Below are positions 45,102 to 57,354 of a DNA stretch of 64,000 nt, one piece after another (position 1 is the first letter of the stretch; each line of letters opens with the position of its first letter). A model generated the notes under the pieces. The model did no database searches and was not told the origin of the DNA. It saw nothing but the letters and a program-made list of their open reading frames with translations. The translations under genes and the position numbers were made by a program. The stretch comes from Apodospora peruviana (taxonomy: Eukaryota; Ascomycota; Sordariomycetes; Sordariales; Lasiosphaeriaceae). The stretch lies in the NCBI GenBank assembly GCA_033439685.1, contig JAUEDM010000008.1:372001-436000 (forward strand), read 5' to 3'.

Positions 45102-47004
45102 TCATATCATCTTGGTCATCTGCTCCCCGAACCCCGTCTTGGCCTGCTCATCATAGGCAAGCCGGATCACCCTCTCGTGCTCGGCCGAGCGGGGCGTGAT
45201 CTGGCACTCGAAAGGCTCGGGCACGCTGAGGAAACCGGGCATCATCCGCTGGGTCGGCTCGATGGGCACTACTCCGTCAGGACCCAGCTTCTTGCGGATG
45301 TCGAATCCCCAGAGGATGCGAGATATGACGATGAACAGAGACTTTTCGGCGACGTGCACGCCCGGGCAAGACCGTCTGTTTTATATAAACAACAGGACGT
45401 AAGATGTCAGTCAAATCGGAAACACAAGATAAGGGAAAGATAAAACAAACCGTCCGGCGCCGTAAGCAAAGTGATCCCGCTCGTACGGGTCGCTGCTGTT
45501 CATGTACTCTGCCGCCGACAGATCCTTGCCGAGATAGCGGGACGGCTTGAATACGTCTGGCTCCGGGTAGAGGTTCGGGTCGCGGTGGATGGCCCTACAG
45601 CAGAGCGACGTTTATTAACGAGGAAAAGGAAAAGAAATTGAATTGGAAAAAAAAAAAAAAAAAAAAAAAAAAACATACCACCAGTTGAGCACCACAACAG
45701 AGTCCTTGGGAATGAAGTGGCCGTCGTACCAGTCGTCCTCGGTCGACGAGTGATACATGCCGAACTTGTTCACGGGCCGCCACCTCAAGGTCTCCTTGAT
45801 CATGGCACGAACGTAGGGCATATCTTTCTCGTCGTCCCAGGTGGGAAGCCGGCCGGCGCCGCCGCACACACGATCGACCTCCTCCTGGGCCTTCTTCAGC
45901 ACGTCCGGGTACAGCGTCATGGCCAGCATCCAGTTGTTGACCGTCGTGGCCGTGGTCTCGGAGCCGGCCTCGATCAGACCGCCGCACGTGTAGGCGGCCA
46001 GCAGGTTGTCGATGCCGTTCTTCTCGGGATCGCCCAGGTAAAAGTCCTTGCAGAAGCAGTCGCGCGCGGTGCCGTCGCGGACGTTCTTCTTGAGCGTCTC
46101 CCACAGCTCCAGGTAGACGGCGCTGTCGTGCGCAAAGGCCATCTTGCCCCAGGAGCGCCAGTTGCCGACCAAAAACTCCGGCAGGGCCGCGAGCGCGGGG
46201 AAGGTCTCGACCGCGAAGTGGCCTGGCGCCATCATGATGGACAGATGCTCGAGGACGGTGAAAATCTTGGTGATGATGGGATCTGTGAAGGACGGGATGC
46301 GGTAACCGTAGGTGACCAGCATGATGACCGAGGTGGAGTAGCGGCGGTTGATGCTGTAGAACTGATCGGGCTGGTCCAGGAGCTGCTGGAGCACGACCTT
46401 GGACTCGAACTCCTGCACGACCATGTACTTTTTGGACGTGTTGAGGTTGAGGAGGGCGTGGCTGTGCTTGCGGAGGTTCCTCCACTCGGGGCCGTAGGCC
46501 ATGAAAAGCTGGCGGGACTTGCCGCTGGCGACGTCTTGGGCGAGGGGGAGGTGAGGTCTCGACGAGTAGATGGCCGACTTCTTGTCCATGAGGTCCTTGA
46601 CGGCCTTCGGGGAGGAGAGCCAGACGTAGTCGGTGATGCCGATCTTGGTGTAGAAGACGTCGCCGTAACGGCGATGCCATTCGCGCACCTTGTCCCGCAC
46701 CTTCTCGCTGTCGGCCAGGTCGTAGAAATTCCCAATGAATGGCCGGCCCCAGGGACCGGGCGGAAGTTTTCTTCTTCGAGGATCCTACAATGGGGGTCAT
46801 CAGTCAAACCATCGCCAGTAAGGTTGGAGAACAACTCACGGTGATTTGATTTGGAACCAGGAAAAAATACAATCCGACGAGCACGAAGACTACTGACAGC
46901 CCAACTGTCAAGGCGGCCTTGCCCATGCCGACTCCCCGGGTGAGGGAGGCGATCGAGGCTGCGAACCGGGACATGTCGATTGAGATGGTGGAGGACTTGA
47001 TCAT
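45102..47004 (-). CDS. Cytochrome P450 (first of two)
   Basis: Exons 47004-46840, 46784-45679, 45594-45451 and 45375-45102 join to 562 residues. An N-terminal helix (LTVGLSVVFVLVGLYFFL) anchors it in the ER; ATG 46974 is an alternative start ten codons later. The proline-rich hinge KLPPGPWGRPFIGNF follows. The I-helix oxygen-binding motif is GGLIEAGSETTATTV, the ExxR motif is KETLRWRPV, and the heme loop is YGAGRRSCPG with the ligand Cys near residue 475. The first heme-loop residue is Tyr rather than the usual Phe. The sequence resembles fungal clan members annotated as O-methylsterigmatocystin oxidoreductases, but the substrate cannot be read. Intron 2 has a run of 27 T on the coding strand just after the donor (45647-45673). 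Confidence 0.92.
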
Positions 47005-47591
47005 CGTATCTGACTCGTCGGATCCAGATGGCAAAAACTGTTGTTGAGATTGATTGCACCTGTGGTGAGAGTTGACGGGAAGTGGTAATAACTTCTACCA
47101 CTTCCCGTCCTTCCACAATCCAGACCGATTACCTAGAGGTGCCTGCCATGTTCAGGTAAATGGTACCGAGTTGTTACCCCACACCCCAACAGCATGCTAT
47201 CGGGATTGAGACTCTGGGGATCCATGGGCTCGTGTCCGCAAGTGGGCAGGTGGGGTGGTTTTGTTGGCAACAAGTGCCTCCCTCCCTCCACTGCCCCGTG
47301 TAAGTGGAGGTACCCAGTACCCACATGGAACTCAGATGGCCTGTATTTCTCTCTCTTGGGTGTGCATTTTGGGGGTGGGTTTTGCACCGAGAACCCCAAA
47401 CACTGTCTGGATTTAGCTCCGAACCACCTGATAGGGATCCATTGATATCGGATGGACGAGGAGCGTCAATAAGCTTCGGCAGAAGTCAATCATGCTGTGG
47501 TCGTCGATTTCAATTACTTGCAAATTGGGCCAATGAATATTAAAATGCACATCAAATAACGTTACAACAAATTCTAGTTTAGACAAGTAAT
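47005..47591. promoter_or_regulatory. Promoter of the first P450 with GTGGGG-type sites
   Basis: CCCCAC is at 47177-47182 within GTTACCCCACAC (47173-47184), a 12-mer repeated exactly at 62426-62437. GTGGGG is at 47250-47255. The region also holds the 3-prime end side of the maleylacetate reductase gene. Confidence 0.5.
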
Positions 47592-48787
47592 TCACAAATC
47601 CCGCCGAGCCTGCTCCCCAGCCCAGGCCCGCCGAATGAGCTCCCGAACACCGTCCCGCTCAAGCTCTCGTGGATTTTTGTACCGATTCGACCCCAGCGCA
47701 GCATCGCACGCCTCGTCAATACCCGTTTCAGGCATCCTGAGCCCCCCAAGACTCAGTTGACTTGTACGTAGTCGGCGGTACAGCGCGTTGATGCCCCGTA
47801 CCGCGTCGCCCTCGGCGTCCGGCAGCACAGACGCGAGCTTGGCCATGGCGCCGGCCGCGGCAGGAGCGGAAGCGTTGTAGGCCACGGCGTGCGGAAGCAG
47901 CACCACGTGGGTCTCGGCGTGCGGGAGGTTGAACAAGCCGCCGAGGGTGTGGCACAGCTTGTGGTGGAGCGCCATGTCGACGCTTCCGAGGCAGATTCCG
48001 CATAACCAGGCGCCGTAGAGCGCCTTTTCCCGTGCTGCTTTTTGAGGGAGTAAGTCTTGCTGCGAGGCTTCAGACGACTGGAGAAGGGCAGGGAGGGCTT
48101 CGCACAAGACGCGGATGCCCTCGCATGCAAAGAGCTGGATGACGGGGTTGGTGTTGCTCGCGTAAAGAGCCTCCACTACAGTGGGTTTGGTATTATTAGC
48201 CAAATCTGGGAATAGTAATACAGAGAATAAGAAAAAAAAAAAAACAACGAACCGGCATGAGCAATGGCGTTGATGCCGCTAAACACCGTCAGACCAACAG
48301 GGAGCGTCGCGAACAGGTCGACGTCGTACAGCACAGCGGTGGGGAGAATTTTGGGGTCTCGTCGAGTCGTCTTGCGCCCGTTTTCCGTCTCGCCCAGGAT
48401 CGGCGTCATCTCGCTGCCCGCGTACGTCGTCGGGATGCACAGGTGCGGCAAGCCCGTGCGAATACTGATAGCTTTTCCAAGACCGACGGTGCTGCCCCCG
48501 CCGACCGAGACGATGCCGTCCACCTTGTTCTCTTGCGCAAACAGGACAGCTCTGTCGGTGATGTGGGTGGGCGTGTGCATGGCTGCCTTGCTGAAGATGG
48601 CGGATTCGGCAACTCCGGCATCGGTGATGATCTTTTGCACCGTTTCTGCGGTCGATACCTGTTGGGGGGTGCAGAGGATCAGGACTGTTTTTGTTTTGAA
48701 CGTCTGCAGCATCGAGGGAAGTTGCTCGAGCGTGCCGCTGCCGAACAGGACGCGCGGGGTTGCGCTGATGTATTCAAACGTGTCCAT
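47592..48787 (-). CDS. Maleylacetate reductase (iron-containing alcohol dehydrogenase fold)
   Basis: Exons 48787-48253 and 48175-47592 (phase 1) give 372 residues. Splicing restores INAIAHAVEALYAS, the canonical helix of this fold. The NAD-binding loop is IVSVGGGSTVGLGKAIS; PTTYAGSEMTPILGETENG is typical of maleylacetate reductases; the metal or substrate His region is ALHHKLCHTLGGLF followed by LPHAETHVVLLPH. The enzyme reduces maleylacetate to 3-oxoadipate (beta-ketoadipate) with NAD(P)H, the step after hydroxyquinol ring cleavage. The dioxygenase gene that makes its substrate is next door on the same strand. The intron has an A12 run (T on the coding strand). Confidence is high from motifs and context. 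Confidence 0.93.
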
Positions 48788-49151
48788 TCTCTTGGTTGAT
48801 GTCTGATGATTGTGTCGTAAAGAGTCTGATCTTAGCTATGGCCGTCCTGGCAGGCAACACAGGGATGACTAGGAGACCTTATATATATACCTCAAGCACC
48901 TTAGGTGGATGTTCGGTCATGTGGGGTGATCATGATGCATCTCTATATGCCGATATATTATTTATATCTATTATGTCATTATTTGTTGGTCTTGCATAGC
49001 CTCCCTCAACACCATAATGAGGCCAAAACAACTTTGTTTAAACACATGCAGTCGTGTTCCCAGCAAAAAAAATAAAAAAATCTCAAAATGTTCAATAGAT
49101 CAACGTTTGAAATTACTGCCATTCATCCAGCATCATAAATATGGAAGGTAA
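48788..49151. promoter_or_regulatory. Promoter of maleylacetate reductase with one GTGGGG site
   Basis: GTGGGG is at 48921-48926 within CATGTGGGGTGATCATG, about 135 bp upstream of the start codon. The rest is the 3-prime flank of the dioxygenase gene. Confidence 0.5.
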
Positions 49152-50236
49152 TCAGTCAAGATCCGGCACTGGCAGTCCATCGTAAAGTTTCATTCTCTTC
49201 CCCAAACGGCTCAATGCCTCCAAGCTGTTTGCATCTCGAAGACGAGCAGCTTCTTGCTCGGAGACCAGCACAAAGTCATATCTCAGAATCGACCACGCCG
49301 ATAGGTTCTTCCGTTCATCCTCGGACAAGTATCCTCCCGCTGCTGCAGAGTCGCCGTCAAGAGGCAAAAAGTCGACAACCAGGCTGTCCTTGACACCAAA
49401 GACGGCATCCGACGTGATGTATGGGTCTACTCTGTCATAGACGGCGCTATAATTTGCCAGGTCAGCATGATCTCTCTGCATTCTCCCTGTATGCTAAACT
49501 GCTGGTAAGGTACGTACGTGATCAACTTGTCATATCCCGGCTTCTCAAACATGAAATGCATGTGAGCCGGTCTGTACGGGTGTCGATGCACCCACTTCAA
49601 GAACCTGCCGACGGGCCCGTCGTGCGGGATGGGGTACGACACGGGCTTGATCGCCTTGAACCAAAACGCCCCGTTGCCGTCGCTCCGCATCACGCACCGC
49701 CCGTCCGGCCCGCCGTCCCCGCCGTGCTGCACATCGTAGAATCCCCCCGAGTCGGTCTCCCAGATGTCGACCGTGACGCCGTCGATCGGGCGTCCGGCCG
49801 TGTCCCTGACGGTGCACAGCACCAGGAGCGGCTCGCCGGCCTCGTCCTTGGAGATCTGCGTGCCCGGCCCGACGAGCTCGGCCTCGTGGGTGTGGAAGGG
49901 CCCTAGGACGGTCCCCTCCGTCGAGGCCGGCGGCTTGGGGTGGTCGATGGCGTCGACCAGGAGGGACAGGCCCAAAACGTCGGACAGAAGAATGAATTCC
50001 TGCCGCACGTCGGTGCAGGTCTGGCCGACGGCGGTCAGAAACTCGATGCCTGTCGTCCACTCCTGCGTCGACAGCCGCGTCTCGCGCGCAAAGTCGTGCA
50101 GGTGGTGGACTAGCCTCTCGAGCACGTACTTGGCCCGGGCGTCTGGGTTCCCAGAGTTCATGGCCACCGTGTTTTCGGTGATGGTTTCGGCGTTCATGTC
50201 CATGATGGGCGGAAGGGTGACCTGCGATGGGTCCAT
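49152..50236 (-). CDS. Intradiol ring-cleavage dioxygenase, hydroxyquinol 1,2-dioxygenase type
   Basis: Exons 50236-49518 and 49446-49152 (GTACGT donor, TAG acceptor, phase 2) encode 337 residues. The N-terminal helical domain is LSTQEWTTGIEFLTAVGQ. The non-heme Fe(III) ligands are visible: Tyr in GGFYDVQ, Tyr in VSYPIPHDGP, and two His in RPAHMHFMF. It ends with AVYDRVDPYITSDAVFGVKD. The size and N-terminal dimer domain fit hydroxyquinol or catechol dioxygenases rather than protocatechuate 3,4-dioxygenase. Beside maleylacetate reductase the expected reaction is hydroxyquinol to maleylacetate. It shares a divergent promoter with the carboxylesterase. Confidence 0.93.
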
Positions 50237-50675
50237 GGTTGTCTGGTTTCGAGATTGAGAGAGAACGGTTTGGTGGGATGGATGGTAAGGAAAATGATGG
50301 GATGTAAGTAGATTGTTCCGAATTAGTCACCTGGTGTTTGTATCTAGACGTACACTTGGAAGCTGTACAAGTTGCTGGTGATGGAAATATCTCCTTTTCG
50401 GTTCGGATCGACTCTGATTATCTTGTTGCCATGACCCTGACCAATGATTAGAACTTACCCCAAGAATACTTGGGTACTAAAAGGGGGTCCAAAAAAGGGG
50501 CAAAACCGACCCCAACAAAGCAGACCCTCCACCCCCACAATGTATCTATCCCTCCCCCCCCCCGGATTTCACCTGGGACTTATTACCGGTAGGTAGGTAT
50601 GATTGCCACTTGGCAAGCACCTTTTCTGTCTTATGATGATTGCTTCCAAATCGTGCAACTTGAGGCAGTCAATAC
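50237..50675. promoter_or_regulatory. Divergent promoter of dioxygenase and carboxylesterase
   Basis: CCCCAC at 50533-50538, and a related CTTACCCCAAG at about 50453-50463 followed by the mirrored CTTGGG. A C9-10 run lies near 50554-50563. Confidence 0.45.
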
Positions 50676-52602
50676 ATGTCAGCATCGATTCTGGACAAAA
50701 TGGACTGCAGGATTCTTCATGATACCATCGGTCCGGTTGAAGGCACCGCAGGAGACGGATATCGTCAGTTCCTGGGAATAAAATATGCCACTCTCAAGAA
50801 TCGATTTGCCGAGCCTGAGCTCGTTCGCTATGATGGTGGGTGCGGCATCGACGCAACGAGATATGGGTACGTGTGACCGACTACGTCTGATTACATCGTT
50901 GGGCCGACAGGAGTAATTAGTGCTGATTTTGAACCAAATTTCCAGACCAACAGTCATTGGCCCAGAAATGGGTGTCGACCATGAGTTCTCCCTCATACAA
51001 CAGTCCCTCCCTAAGCCGGCTTTCCAGCCCAGCATGAGCGACGTTGATGGCCTCAATCTCAATATCACCACCCCAGACATCAGCACCACCGAGAAAGCCG
51101 GAAAGCCATTATTTCCCGTTCTGGTGTTCATCCACGGAGGCGGATTCGGCACAGGCGGGAACTGGTGGCCCCAGTATGACTTTGGCCGCTTGGTGAAGCT
51201 CTCCAACGACCTCGGGACGCCCATCATCGGCGTCAGCATAAACTACCGTGTTGGCGCGCTGGGATTCATGACCTCGCCTGAACTGAGGGCTGCCGGTTAT
51301 AAACCCAATAACGGGCTGCGGGATCAACGGGCGGCGCTGCGGTGGGTCAGGGAGAACATTTCGGGATTCGGAGGTGACCCTGACAATGTCACCGTGATGG
51401 GCCAGAGCGCTGGCGCAGGTAAGTAGTCGTCATGGTCCATCCGTGGCCAAGTATCTGTCAATTAGCTGACTGGCGTGGGTGCTTCTTTTCAGTGTCTTGC
51501 GGGTATTTGCTCTTGTCGGAAGAGAAACTTGCCAGACGGCTGATTTGCCTTGGTGGACGTCCACCCTTGATGGGAATGCAGCCACTGGAAGTTGCCGACA
51601 AGGTAGCTGAATCGGCTATCGCTGCTGCCTTGGCCTTGACCTCGGGCCTGCAAGAACAGGATGGCTTCTCCAACACCGATATAGTAGATCGCCTGCTCGA
51701 CCTGCCCGCGACTGCCATGGAGAAGCTGGGGTTAAGGCCTCTTCCTACGATTGATGGCGATATAATCCCCATGTCCTTCACATTCGAGTCGTTTGCCAGA
51801 GAGACGGCCCAGATGGCGGGGACGCGGTGGATCGAGAGCATGCTTCTGGTGTGTTCCAGCGCTGATGTAAGTTTCCTGTTTGCGTATGACTCCGGCATTG
51901 GGATACCGGTAAGTGATCAGAGTTAACGCCAGGCACACACACAACACACAGGCCAGCATCATCGGGTCCACCGTTCTTCTGCCCCGCAAAAGGGGGATAG
52001 CAGCGGCGTTCCGGGCAAGCGCTGCGAAGACGCTTTGCAAATACCCAGAGGCACTGGCTTCACTGCTTGACGAGTACTCTCTCTCGTCAACAAATGCCCA
52101 TGATGAAGATCAGGTCTCCTTGTTAAATATCGTAAGATTTATGAGCGACGTCGAATTCTTCCTGCCGGCAGTCGACCTGGCCGCAAAGTTCCCCAACGAG
52201 GCATTCGTCGCCGCTTTCAACGAGCCAAACCCCTGGGATGGTCCTTTCTCGGGCATCGCTACGCATATCCTCGACGTAGCATTTCTCTTACAGAACTTCA
52301 ACGACCGCCTGAACCCGACCCAGAGGGTGGGCGCTGTGGCTTTTGGGGCGGATGCGATCGCCTTTGTGAATGGAGACAAGACTCGGCTTTGGGAGGCGTT
52401 CAATCGAGGAGGAGGAGAAGGAGGAGGACGAGATGGAAACATGGGTGTTTACGCTAATGGGAAGCGAATTGTTGAGACGGCCGGGCATCGTGTCCTTTTT
52501 GAGTTAGCTGATGGCGAAAAAGGAGGGCCAGGATTGGATCTTCTCTCAGGTATCACCGCCGACTTCCTTGGAGGCTTGGTAGAACAAGCGCATTCAGATT
52601 AG
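50676..52602 (+). CDS. Type-B carboxylesterase
   Basis: Exons 50676-50866, 50946-51418, 51493-51866 and 51952-52602 give 562 residues. The oxyanion-hole block is LVFIHGGGFGTGGNWW. The nucleophile elbow GQSAGA-VS spans the second intron, with Ser in GxSxG. The C-terminal His lies in ATHILDVAFLLQNFND, normal for this fungal subgroup. No obvious signal peptide is present at MSASILDKMD, so it is probably cytosolic. The family hydrolyses carboxylic esters. In this cluster it may release a phenolic acid or alcohol from an ester or depside before ring attack. Exon 3 follows the elbow directly with EEKLARRLICLGG, somewhat shorter than in relatives, so a small in-frame loss is possible. Confidence 0.88.
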
Positions 52603-53116
52603 CAAATTGCTAGCAATAATGTCCAGTGGATAGCTTGGTGCGTGGCTGGTAAGCTCAATTGCAAGCTGGGAAAGCTCCAGTCCAGTTGAAAGCGAGTTAA
52701 AAGGCTGGCCGGAGGATCGTGGTGGAGCTAGTTCTAGTGAGAGACCATTGTCCATCCTCGTGGGCCCCGTGGAGCTTCCTTAGCGTGCCTGCCTTTAATG
52801 ATTGGTCATGGACATCATGCCCGGTCTGGACTTGCCCGGTCTGGACTTGCCCGGACAACGTTTGGCGCCGTTTGCCCGACTCCCCCGCCTTTTTTGGGTT
52901 GCTTCCCCGGATTTTGATCTGATCATCTAGGGGCTCTGGCTTCATCTTCTCCGACCGCCAGACGAGAAGGATGCACAAGCAGCCAAGAAACCAGCACCAT
53001 CACCACTACGACCATACAAACTCGTCGACATATACGTCACGTAATTAATTCAATATCAATTCATAGCGCGAGACCAAGCATCGCCGGCAACAGCTGCTCA
53101 AGGCAAGGCCGAGCAG
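52603..53116. promoter_or_regulatory. Promoter of the cluster regulator; 15-bp tandem repeat
   Basis: The unit GCCCGGTCTGGACTT occurs at 52819-52833 and 52834-52848, with a partial third copy from 52849. Each unit carries CCGG. No GTGGGG or CCCCAC was seen here, unlike the enzyme promoters. Confidence 0.5.
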
Positions 53117-54296
53117 ATGGTGAGATTAAGTCGCAATGGCCATGGTTCCGTGGTTGTCGCTGCACCGGTCTCAGTCTCAGTCGCGCCCAGCAGCAACCGA
53201 CACCGTGACCCCGATGATCCGGACCGCGACCCCGATACTCACCCCGAATTCAACCCCATGGACAGTACCATGGATGGTACCATTCTCGTCCAACCGCCAG
53301 CTGCGGTGGGTGTGATGAGTGTGAGTGGCCACAACCGAAACAGCCCCGGTCATCGCGTCCGTGGCCAGCGCCGCCAGTACACATGCGCCTACTGCGCAAA
53401 GGTCTTCAAGCGCAGCGAGCACCGCGTCCGCCACGAGCGCACCCATACCAACGAGAAGCCCTTTTCCTGCAGATACTGCCGGAGGGCCTACTCGAGAAAG
53501 TATGTCTTCCCCCACTTCCTCCCTATCCGCCCCCATCTTCTTTGTTTCCTTTCCTTTGCCTTGAAGGTCTTCTCCTTCAGAGCCCCTAACGTGTCTTACC
53601 TGTGGCAGGGATCTCGTGACCCGGCATGAGCGTACTCTCCATGCACATGGCCAAGCTGAGCCTTCTGCCCTGCCTGCTGCCGCAGCTATCCATTCGCCTG
53701 ATGATGGCGAAGAAGATGACGTCTTGTATGACGACGGGTCACCGAGCGAGCCGTCCCCGCGAGTTACTAGTAGAGATGATGATGATGCTTCCGAGTCTGG
53801 AGCCACTACCAGTCGGGCCTCGAGCATGATCAGGTGCGGGCCAGTCGTTGTAAATTCACCCCCGAACCAGAGCCAACCCTCTCTGCCGCCGCTAGCAGCA
53901 GCCCAGTCAACGTCTACTCCTCATGCGCCGCCAAGCACAGCCCACTCGACTTCGCATCGCCGACCTGGCCTCTATATGGAGCTGCAGAATGACGGCTTCG
54001 ATATGTACGACATCTCGGCGGCCCAGGTGCCCATCGTCCTCGACCATGACATGGACCACCACGACCTGGAACCCAGCCACCATGATGACAGATACCGGCC
54101 TCAACCGCAAAGTCGGCAGCAGATTCAACAACAGAACCAACACCAACACCAGCTTGACCACACCCATGAGTTTCACGCCTTCTCCCAGAACGAGGTTGGG
54201 TTCGTGCCCACATTCGAGTCTGACATGTCCTACTTGGCCTTCTCGCCCCTTCCTTCTGGACTGTTTGACTCGATGTTAGACTATCCATCGCTTCTC

Positions 54297-54335
<39 letters not shown>

Positions 54336-56411
54336 CCAACACCCATATCAATGGTAACAGCACGCCTCGACACCGCCATCTCGCCGTCCAGCCGGATTCC
54401 ACCGTTCACTCATGGGCACCAGGTGTCCAGCGGGTCTGAGACGTTGGTGGCTGCTCGCGAGCCACCACCCAGCAGTAGTAGCGATCTGCCTCTTATGGGC
54501 AAGGACAGTCCCCCGCAGATTCCAAACTTGGCTGCCGATAACAGCTTACACGGCTCCGTGTGCAGAGATATCGCCGCACGCCTAGGACGGGTGGATGTCT
54601 CCCAGGAACTGCCCTCGGCCAAGCTCCTGCAGAGCTTCCTCGCCAGCTTCCTGGAGTGCTACTACAGGCACCACCCCTTTATTCACCTGCCCACCCTGTC
54701 ATCCATGACAGATGACACGCCTGGCCCGCTGGTTCTGGCCATGTGTTGCATCGGCGCCCTCTACCGGCTCGACCGCCGGCGGGCGCAGCGTATGTACACC
54801 ATCTGCACAGAGTCCATCGCAGCGGACGTGCATCAACTCACAAAGTCGTCTTCAACAGACGGGTGCGTTCTCTGGGTGGTTCAGACGAAGCTGCTCCTGA
54901 CCGCCTACGGTGCCTTGAGCGGCGACAGAGACAAGGCGGCATCGGTCATGGACGAGAACGGCTTTTACACGCTGGTGTACGGCAGGGTGCGGCTTGCGCT
55001 GGCGGCGGAAAACGCAGACATGAACAAGATGTCGTGGGAGTCTTGGGTGCGCCGAGAGTCGTGGAAGCGGTTGCTGGCAGGCATCTACATTGCCAGTACT
55101 ATCCACATCGTCATCTGGGACGCCAACCCCAATTTCAACGCGTGCAGAGATCTCGAAGTCGAAATGATCCACGACGAAAGCCTCTGGAACGCGGCAACGG
55201 CGGCCGAGTGGTGCGAGCTGCGCGCAAAGCAGCCGCAGCAGCAGGACTATCGAACCATGAGGGACGGACTGGCGAGCATCATATCATCGTCCGAGAGCAA
55301 AACACGCAGCGGTGAGTCGGCTACCAGGATGATGACCGCGAGCTTCCCGCGCCTCTCTCCCCTGACCGCTCTTGTTCTGATGCACGCCGTCGTCGTCCAC
55401 ATGTGGCAGCTCGTCCAGGTCGCCCAAGTCTTGTCGCCGGGCCGGTCACTGCAGGGCGGCCACGACGACGACCCGGTCAGCTCGCTTATTGTGAGCGCGG
55501 CGGTCCGATCGCTGGCTCGGTGCCACGAACTTCTCGTCATCGCGCAGAGCGAGAACGCCGGGGAGCCCGGCTACGAAGAAGGGACGTCGCAGGTGTTCAA
55601 CTGCCAGGCGACCCTGCGGATGGCGTACATTCGACTGTTCAGCCCGCCGATGATGAGCAACAGCGGCAGCAGCAGCCCCAGCCTTATTACGCTTGTGGAC
55701 GACCCGGCCGCTATCAATTCCTTTGTCTCGGCCTTCTCCTCCATCACCAAGGCGGACCGGAGCCCGCTGCTGCTAGACGCTGTCAGCAAGGCCTTCGATG
55801 GACTGAGGATTCCCGTGAGGATGGGCAACATGCTCGTGCGCAAGACGGCAGCGCTCCGGTGGAGCCCGGCGCATGCGGTCGCGGGCTGGGATTGCGGTAT
55901 GTACCCTTTTTCTCTTACCGTCTGTTTAGCAGTGGTCATCATCTATCCATATGATTCTGTCATGTTGCTAATTACATATCGGTATGTATCCGTTTTGTCA
56001 ACAACAGCCTTGTTTGTCTGTAAATGGGTACACTCGGTCGAGATGGACCGCCTCCTCAACGGTATCGAACCGAGCCCAGCCGAATCCGAGCTGCTTGCCT
56101 CGATAGCAGATGTGTTGGAGGAGGCGGAATACGATGATATTACGGGAATGAGCCGAAAGTCCCTGGCGGCAGGGGTTGCCCGGACTTGGAGCTGGTTGCT
56201 CCAGGATGTAAGTTTCTCTTTCCCCCCATTTACGTTTTGCGAAATGTGCTTGGCTGTGTGGAGTGCGTGCTTCTTTTTTTACCATGTCTAACCGCTTGGC
56301 TAGGTATGGGTATGGAGTATTACGCCGCGCATGGGCGCTGTGCTTGAGCAAATGGCCGCTGCTTTTGAGCGAGTCAACGATGCAAATCAGCGGCCCCCTG
56401 GAGCAGCCTGA
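53117..56411 (+). CDS. Transcription factor: two C2H2 fingers plus fungal-specific domain; likely cluster regulator
   Basis: Exons 53117-53499, 53609-55896, 56008-56207 and 56304-56411 encode 992 residues. Two tandem C2H2 fingers lie at about residues 88-140: CAYCAKVFKRSEHRVRHERTH and CRYCRRAYSRKDLVTRHERTLH, the second split by intron 1. The recognition positions (R, H, R and R, L, R) resemble Adr1-type fingers. A Gln/His/Asn-rich linker includes 13 Asn (54297-54335). The Fungal_trans middle domain begins near LASFLECYYRHHPFIHLP and CIGALYRLDRRRAQRMY. The C-terminus (VWVWSITPRMGAVLEQM) is in exon 4. By position and type it is the pathway regulator. The predicted DNA target GNGGGG matches the sites in the enzyme promoters. 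Confidence 0.9.
54297..54335 (+). repeat. Asparagine-codon repeat in the regulator gene
   Basis: Twelve AAC codons plus AAT encode 13 Asn, a length-variable microsatellite inside the linker between the fingers and the Fungal_trans domain. Confidence 0.95.
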
Positions 56412-56475
56412 CTGATATTTATCACCAATGGAAGCGTGGAGGATACAAGATCAAGTATATGGTATTATTGCATGG

Positions 56476-57354
56476 CTACTTGGTCTGTGTGGTGGGTGTG
56501 AGGCCCTCCAGGAAGCTCAGCACGGCCGCCTGACACGCCTCAGCAGCCTCGGAATAGATTTCGTGTCCGCGAGCGGTGATAGGTTTCAGCTCCGCGGACG
56601 GCACCCGGGCCGCAAGGTCTTCCATAGACTTGAGGGTAAGCATGGCGCTGTTCGTCGGCGCGAGGATGAGCATGGGTGCCCGGATGGCATCCAGGCACGG
56701 CCGCGAGTCCAGCTGGCAAAGGAACTCGGCGTAGCCAGCCAGCCCCTCCCCGTCGCTCTCGGCCACGCGATCGATCCACCACTGCTTGTACGCGGGATCG
56801 TCGCTGGCTAAAGTGCCCGGCGCGGCGGCCAAGCGCTCGGCCCAGCCGCGAGACCCCAGCCGCCTGCAAGCCTCGGGCCACGACGGCATCCCGAAGGCAA
56901 GAAACCGCTGGCCGGCCTCGGGCAGATGCGTTGGCGAGGAGCACACGATGATGGAGCTCACGCGGTCCGGGTACGTGGCGGCGAAGATCTCGGCCAGGAT
57001 GCCGCTGGTGGACTCGCCGAGGAAATGGACGCGCTGGATGCCTAGCTGGTCGAGCGTGTCGCGGATCTCGTCCACGATGGTAGCCGTCGAGTAGTCGTAG
57101 CCGGCGCCCCGGTCAGGGACACTCGAGCCGCCGTGACCGCGGAGCTCGCGTCTGATGACGTTGTATTTTCGGGCCAGCGCCGGGATCCAGTGGTAGAAAT
57201 GCTCGGCCGTGCGGCCGAAGCCATGCTGCACGAGGATGGTCTCGGCCGGCGGCTGCTTCCAGGGGTCGACGAAGCTGTCGTAGACGTATGTGGTTGACTG
57301 GCCGTTTGGGTGGTGGATCGTTTCCCGGCGCATCCGGAATGGTGGAAGCGTCAT
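56476..57354 (-). CDS. Alpha/beta hydrolase, enol-lactonase-like
   Basis: A single exon of 292 residues from ATG 57352-57354; upstream codons in frame lack a better start. Motifs are VQHGFGRTAEHFYHWIP (oxyanion region HGFG), LGESTSGILAEIFAATYPDRV (nucleophile Ser in GxSxS-G) and ARGHEIYSEAAEACQ (catalytic His), with an acid likely near ILAPTNSAMLTLKSM. The layout is like 3-oxoadipate enol-lactonases and related C-C or ester hydrolases. Next to the beta-ketoadipate genes, a lactonase role is attractive but not proven. It is divergent from the second P450, with a 410-bp shared promoter. Confidence 0.85.
   Translation of the reverse strand: MTLPPFRMRRETIHHPNGQSTTYVYDSFVDPWKQPPAETILVQHGFGRTAEHFYHWIPALARKYNVIRRELRGHGGSSVPDRGAGYDYSTATIVDEIRDTLDQLGIQRVHFLGESTSGILAEIFAATYPDRVSSIIVCSSPTHLPEAGQRFLAFGMPSWPEACRRLGSRGWAERLAAAPGTLASDDPAYKQWWIDRVAESDGEGLAGYAEFLCQLDSRPCLDAIRAPMLILAPTNSAMLTLKSMEDLAARVPSAELKPITARGHEIYSEAAEACQAAVLSFLEGLTPTTQTK

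Noticed and set aside
45717..46844. 375-codon plus-strand frame
   Set aside because: Antisense shadow of the first P450; Val/Gly/Leu-rich with no motif.
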